A DNA stretch of 21,226 nucleotides from Polysphondylium violaceum (taxonomy: Eukaryota > Evosea > Eumycetozoa > Dictyosteliales > Dictyosteliaceae): NCBI GenBank assembly GCA_000277445.1, contig AJWJ01000418.1, forward strand, positions 1 to 21,226, in the 5' to 3' direction. Positions 16,922-21,226 of the stretch are shown in pieces. Positions within the stretch are counted from its first letter, which is position 1, and each line of letters starts with the position of its first letter. Below the pieces are notes generated by a model, which saw nothing but the letters and a program-made list of their open reading frames with translations, made no database searches and was not told the origin of the DNA. The position numbers were made by a program, and so were the translations under genes.

Positions 16922-18450
16922 TTAATCCTTTTTGGGGCTTTTATCCTTATCAATATGTTGATGTTTGATTTGAAGATGTCCACACTCACACACCCAATTT
17001 AATTGACTCTCTTTAAAAAGATTACATTTACATTGTCGACACTGTAGAGTGGGAGATAAATAGCTTGTATTAGTAAAATGAAGAATAGGATTTATAATGA
17101 TTAATATTTACATTTAACAAGTTTGTTGATGAATCGTTTTGATCATTGTTGTTATTGTTACTGTGACTATGAAGATTATGGCTGGATGTGGAGGTTGGTC
17201 CGTGTTTCTTTAATACTGAATAACGAGCTGGAGATGATTGATTTTGTTGTTGTTGTTGTTGTTGTGTAGGTGTTTGTGTTTGTTGTGGTCTGTACATAGA
17301 AGTTGAGGAAGATGATGAAGGTGAATATGAAGGTGAACCAAATTGGTATGGATTTGTAAATTTAGAAGGTGTTTTGTTATTATTGTTAATAGTATTATTA
17401 ATAATGGGACCTTTAGTGGGTGTTGATGATGATGCCAATGATGATAGAGATGATGATGAAGTTGAAGGTGATAGAGGACCTTTAGTTGGTGTTGATGATG
17501 ACGCCAATGATGATAGAGATGATGATGAAGATGAAGGTGATAAAGGACCTGTTCTCTTTTGAATTGTTTCTCTTTCTTTTAAAAACTCTCTTTCTCTTGA
17601 TTTATTCATTTCAATCTCACGTTCCAAATAGGGTGAATAGTTTGAACTAGATCTAGGAGAATAAGATGCTGATGATGCGGATGAGGCTGATGACGACGAT
17701 GATGTTGAATTTGGTGATAATGAACTTGTATTACTACTACTACTATTACTATTAAAAGATCTCACTCCATTATTATTATTATTATTATTATTTTGAAGTA
17801 AATTTAAATTCAACATTGGTGTGACTAAACTACTACTATTACTATTATTATTGTTGTTATTATTACTATTACTAACATTACTAATAGTATTATCAAATGA
17901 AGAAGATCTTGATCTTGATTCATTATTGTTGTAGTTGTTGTTTAACTTTAATTTCTCTATAATCTTTTCATTTTTCTTTCTTTGATACAATTCATCTTCA
18001 TATTTAGTTTTCCATTGATTTACTTCTTCACAAAGTTGTCTTTCTCTATGAGTGAGGAGAGTAAGAGTTTGATGTTGAATATTGATTTTATTTTGTTTAT
18101 CCTGCAATGTTTCTTGAAGTGCATTCAATGCCTCTGTACTTTTGTCACACCTAAATTGTAATATTTGATTCTCTTGATAAAGTGTTTCTATAAAATTTAA
18201 TGAAAATGCTATAGACATAGAATGCTTAGTTAATTACTATCGTCACTACTATCACCTCTATTATACACATACAAGAATTTTTAATCAAACAACATTGATG
18301 ACCATTATCGAGAGTAATAAACTCTAATTGGTCCTCGGAAAGTCCGAGAGATTGACATGTCCCATTTACAATATCGCTTTGTGTAAAATTTGATGGAAAT
18401 CTTAAAGCAGGTGCTAAAATATCAACAGATATCGCTGGAAAAGTTGACAT
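16922..18450 (-). CDS. Coiled-coil protein with Ser/Asn-rich middle and C-terminal zinc ribbon (3 exons)
   Basis: The model is the complement of 16922-17041, 17112-18208 and 18273-18450, giving 464 residues with consistent phases. The N-terminus (1-60) VDILAPALRFPSNFTQSDIV...LEFITLDNG could be a small ubiquitin-like fold. Residues about 70-155 form a charged coiled coil (QEETLQDKQNKINIQHQ-like heptads). The middle is Ser/Asn-rich with a 69-base tandem duplication. The last exon encodes CRQCKC...WVCECGH, a Cys4-type zinc ribbon, followed by a short Lys-rich tail. Reading through the second intron instead would end the protein at 17070 with HYKSYSSFY. The spliced form is favoured by GTAAAT and CTACAG splice sites, a TACTAAT branch site and the zinc ligands gained. 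I recognise no family; a scaffold or ubiquitin-related role is only a guess. Confidence 0.72.
17407..17544. repeat. 69-base tandem duplication within the zinc-ribbon gene
   Basis: Two adjacent 69-base units differ at only a few positions. Each encodes 23 residues of the form GPLSPS(S/T)SSSS with SLASSSTPTK. A partial third unit (GP) follows. The duplication is in frame. Confidence 0.85.
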
Positions 18451-19039
18451 CTTGTATTTATATAAACATCAAAAACAGTAGTTGGTTCACTATTTTATAT
18501 TACTACTCCTTTGTGTTGTTGTTGTTGTTGTTGTTGTTGCTATTATATTTTATATTTTTATTGTTGTTGTGTTTTGTTGTTGGTTGTTGGTATTATATAT
18601 TATTGTTGGCTGGTTATTGGGTGGTGTGTTATGTGAAATGTGAAAAAAAGTATAATGAAGGGTGTGTGTTGTGGTGGTACTTTTGTGTGTGTGTGTGTTT
18701 TTTTTTATTTATGTAGCATGTGATCAATGGTGATTTATATGTAGTAAAAAAAAAAAATTTTTTGATTGGTGCCCAAATCAAACCTAAAAAAATTAAAAAA
18801 AAAGAAAAAAAAAAACCATTCTTTGAAAATTTTAAAAATCCGTCATTTTTTAAAAATAAAAATACGCAAAATGGTGTTACTAGTACCAGAGACAGACACA
18901 TATTACATTTACTTATTTGATTGCGTTTATTTATTTGATTGTCTTTAATATTATTTAATTTGTGCTTTTTGTTTGTGTTTTTATATAAAAACCCACACAC
19001 ACAATACGATACGATACAATACAAGAGGGGCCTAAATGA
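18451..19039. other. Intergenic region, low complexity
   Basis: Upstream of the zinc-ribbon gene and downstream of NPL4, both on the minus strand. It holds TTG repeats (18512-18585), GT repeats (18660-18700), long A and T runs, and a short degenerate TACGA repeat near 19000-19022. Long ORFs here on both strands are composition artefacts. No gene is supported. Confidence 0.6.
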
Positions 19040-20941
19040 TCAATGATCATGACCAATTAATTCGCCAACTTGAGCTTCAACCAATTCAAAGAAACCAGAT
19101 AATCTATCAGATTTGCCTGATTTAATGCCTTCACAAATATGGGGGAAATCGGTATTTAAATCAAACAAATGATTCTCCAAGAGAAAGACCAAAAAGTGAA
19201 AATCGGAAAAGAACACTAGAGGTGATTGGTCTTGATTGTCGATTTTATAAGAGGCCAAGTCAGACAATGTTGGCGAGGGGTCTCTGTTTTCGACGGGGAA
19301 TGTATTTACAAATTTAGATTTACCCTCCTTGGCTTTGACGGGAACAGTCACAATGAAAAAGTTTATATCTGCATTTATAGTTTCGGTGCCCTCTTCAAAG
19401 ACGGGTTCCTTTAATTTGATTTTGAGTGGATTGGTCTGAGTGGCAGAAAATTGGGCGGTTTTCTCAAGCTTGAGTGCTTGGTCGCTGACTTGAAAGGCTT
19501 CCAAATTACTTTGACCCTCGTTGTTGATGCTGAGGATAAGAGTGACAAAAGAGGTGCCATACTTGTTTTGGAATTGGGCAGTTTGGATGATTTCTGTGGA
19601 TGACATAATGTATTTTCTAGAGGGATGAGAAAAGATCCAACCTACTCGTGTGAGACCCAACATCGATGTCAAAGACTCTATCTTTTCTCCAATGGGGTCG
19701 TTGAGAAGTTCCACATTGTCTTGAGTGGATTTTTGTGGTGGCTCGTAAATGGCGTCGACAACGACGGTGCCGTCTTCTAAAAAGTTGCCATAGAGAAAAC
19801 CACATCTTTGTTGTTCAAATTTCTTTGCCTGGAGGTATTGTTGGAAAACATTGGCACATTGGAAATCAACCAATGCACCTGGACAGTGTGGATTGTCTTG
19901 ACTCTTTAATTTCATTTTAAGACTTTCTCTCCACTCTATGCAATCGATGCAACTTCCATTGGGACCGTGATTTTTACATCTTCTCTTTGGTGGTGTAATT
20001 TCATTTGGATCATCTTTTGGTAAACAATTGGTACACTTTGCGTTGGGTCCATGTAAACATTTTGCTTTAATTTCTTGTTTTGCTACCTTTGGTGAAAATG
20101 TACTATTATTACTATTGTTATTATTATTACTATCTGATGATTCACTTTCTTCTTGTTTTGATTTTTTATCAATACAATTGCCACATACGGCAGTTGGACC
20201 ATGATTACATTTAAATTCTACTTTTTTTGGTACTCTAATACAATTTGAACATTTACCACCAGGTGGATGGTTGCATAACCATTTTAATTTCTTTCCTGTA
20301 AACTTTTTATCTTGACAATTTGGACATGTTGCATTCTCTGGATGAATACATTTCTTTACACCTTGTGCATCTGAACAAAATACACATTTATCATTTTCTG
20401 AATGTTTACAACTTGCTGTTAATCTACTATGACTATTTTGCTCTTCTTCCTCTTGTTGTTTTTTATTATTGTTATTATTACTAGTATTATTACTTGATGA
20501 ACTACTATTATTACTGCTGCTACCACCTACTAAATAAATTAAATCTCCGCTCCTAATAGTTAAAATACGTTGTAGTATTAGTAAAACATATCTATTAATC
20601 AGAATGATTAAAATACAAACTTTATACCTGAACGACTAAGTGTATCACCCATTTGTAAAGGAGTATCTCTTGGTGTTTTAGCCAATTGTTTTCCATCAGT
20701 ATTTATATTTAATCCCTTTAACTTTTCATAATAGAGTGTATGTTAATATATATATTTATTATTATTATCATCATACTATGGGTATACCTACTTTTACAAA
20801 AACATCTTTAATAATAGAGTTGTCGGGAATGTCAACTTTATTGGTTCCACTTTCTGATCTAATAGCAATAATCTAATATTATATATTAAAAATAATTAAT
20901 ATTCAATCTTTTATTTTTCTCTATATTTTCTTACTTACCAT
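19040..20941 (-). CDS. npl4: NPL4, ubiquitin-binding cofactor of Cdc48/p97 (4 exons)
   Basis: The model is the complement of 19040-20552, 20621-20721, 20792-20872 and 20939-20941, giving 565 residues. With Ufd1, NPL4 brings ubiquitinated substrates to the Cdc48/p97 unfoldase, for example in ER-associated degradation. The UBX-like domain (1-75) runs from IIAIRSESGTNKVDIPDN to GIKSGDLIYLVGG. An Asn/Ser/Gln linker follows, then zinc-knuckle-like motifs, then the MPN-like and C-terminal domains: FQQYLQAKKFEQQRCGFLYG, AIYEPPQ, LGLTRVGWIFSH, SSTEIIQTAQFQNKYG, FPVENRDPSPTLSDLASY and SDFHFLVFLLEN. Six CxHx5CxxC-type motifs occur in place of the two seen in the human protein. There is no C-terminal NZF finger. 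The first coding exon is only the ATG, with GTAAGT directly after it. Confidence 0.9.
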
Positions 20942-21226
20942 CTTTACTTCTAAATTCTATATATGTCTGTGTGTGTGTCTGTTTGTTTGTTTTAAATTGA
21001 AAATGAATAACGAATAATGAATAAATATAAATATAAATATATCTGTTTTAACCCTAAAATAACTAATAAATGATCAAATTACTGAAAAATGATTCACTAA
21101 GTTGTTGTTCAACAAAATTTGAAAAATTAAAAAAACAAAAAATAAAAAATAATAAAAAAAATTATATAATATATTATATTTGTATTTTTTTTTTTTTCTT
21201 TTTCTTTTTTCGTTATATTACTACAT
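20942..21226. other. Upstream region of NPL4
   Basis: A/T-rich flank with a short TG repeat (20966-20980), then A and T runs to the window edge. It presumably holds the NPL4 leader and promoter. No gene seen. Confidence 0.45.

Noticed and set aside
17070-17111. Ending the zinc-ribbon gene at 17070
   Set aside because: The spliced alternative has good donor, branch and acceptor sites, keeps phase and adds a Cys4 zinc ribbon.
17374-17562. Plus-strand Asp-rich ORF
   Set aside because: Antisense of the Ser-rich tandem duplication in the zinc-ribbon gene.
18390-19024. Four ORFs of 60-131 residues on both strands between the zinc-ribbon gene and NPL4
   Set aside because: They consist of residues expected from TTG, GT, poly-A and poly-T tracts and have no recognisable features.
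20621-20640. Donor GTATAAAG at 20627 as the end of NPL4 exon 3
   Set aside because: It puts the next exon out of phase and leads to a stop. The donor GTTTGT at 20620 restores the expected GIKSGDLIYLVGG.
1-21226. Dictyostelid class I small RNA genes and rRNA
   Set aside because: By eye I found no copy of the conserved class I RNA 11-base motif with its upstream element, and no rRNA-like sequence. A covariance-model search would be needed to exclude them.

Overview
The window looks like nuclear DNA of a social amoeba (Dictyostelia). It is AT-rich with long A and T runs. Introns are short (about 60-110 bases), AT-rich and GT-AG bounded. Coding regions carry Asn, Gln, Ser and Asp homopolymers. 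An FNIP-repeat protein and a tRNA gene with a LINE remnant beside it point the same way. The species cannot be named from this alone.

Left part (1-8525). Two identical tRNA-Pro(UGG) genes in opposite orientation bracket this block. Between them lie a secreted NlpC/P60 peptidoglycan hydrolase (5 exons), a frame-disrupted member (copy D) of an unrecognised protein family, a uridine phosphorylase (3 exons) and a secreted cathepsin L-like protease. Around 160-510, 5385-5612 and 7289-8350 there are short or decayed coding remnants. The hydrolase, protease and phosphorylase would suit an amoeba that digests bacteria and salvages nucleosides; that link is inference.

Middle (8526-14661). Downstream of the second tRNA there is a possible LTR-like terminus and a fragment of a non-LTR retrotransposon carrying the C-terminal zinc-finger region of ORF2. 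A full-length FNIP-repeat protein follows. Then comes a tandem, same-strand cluster of the same unrecognised family: one broken copy (E), perhaps one further trace, and three intact genes (A, B, C). This family, with copy D at 2709-3289, is the best candidate here for something undescribed.

Right part (14736-21226), all on the minus strand. It holds a Rab3GAP non-catalytic-subunit-like protein limited to the N-terminal region (2 exons); a coiled-coil protein with a last small exon encoding a Cys-rich zinc ribbon (3 exons); and NPL4, the ubiquitin-binding cofactor of Cdc48/p97 (4 exons). The NPL4 start codon forms a coding exon of its own, and the protein carries six tandem zinc-knuckle-like motifs.

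Gene models with introns were built by hand from splice sites and reading phase. They have not been tested against transcripts.
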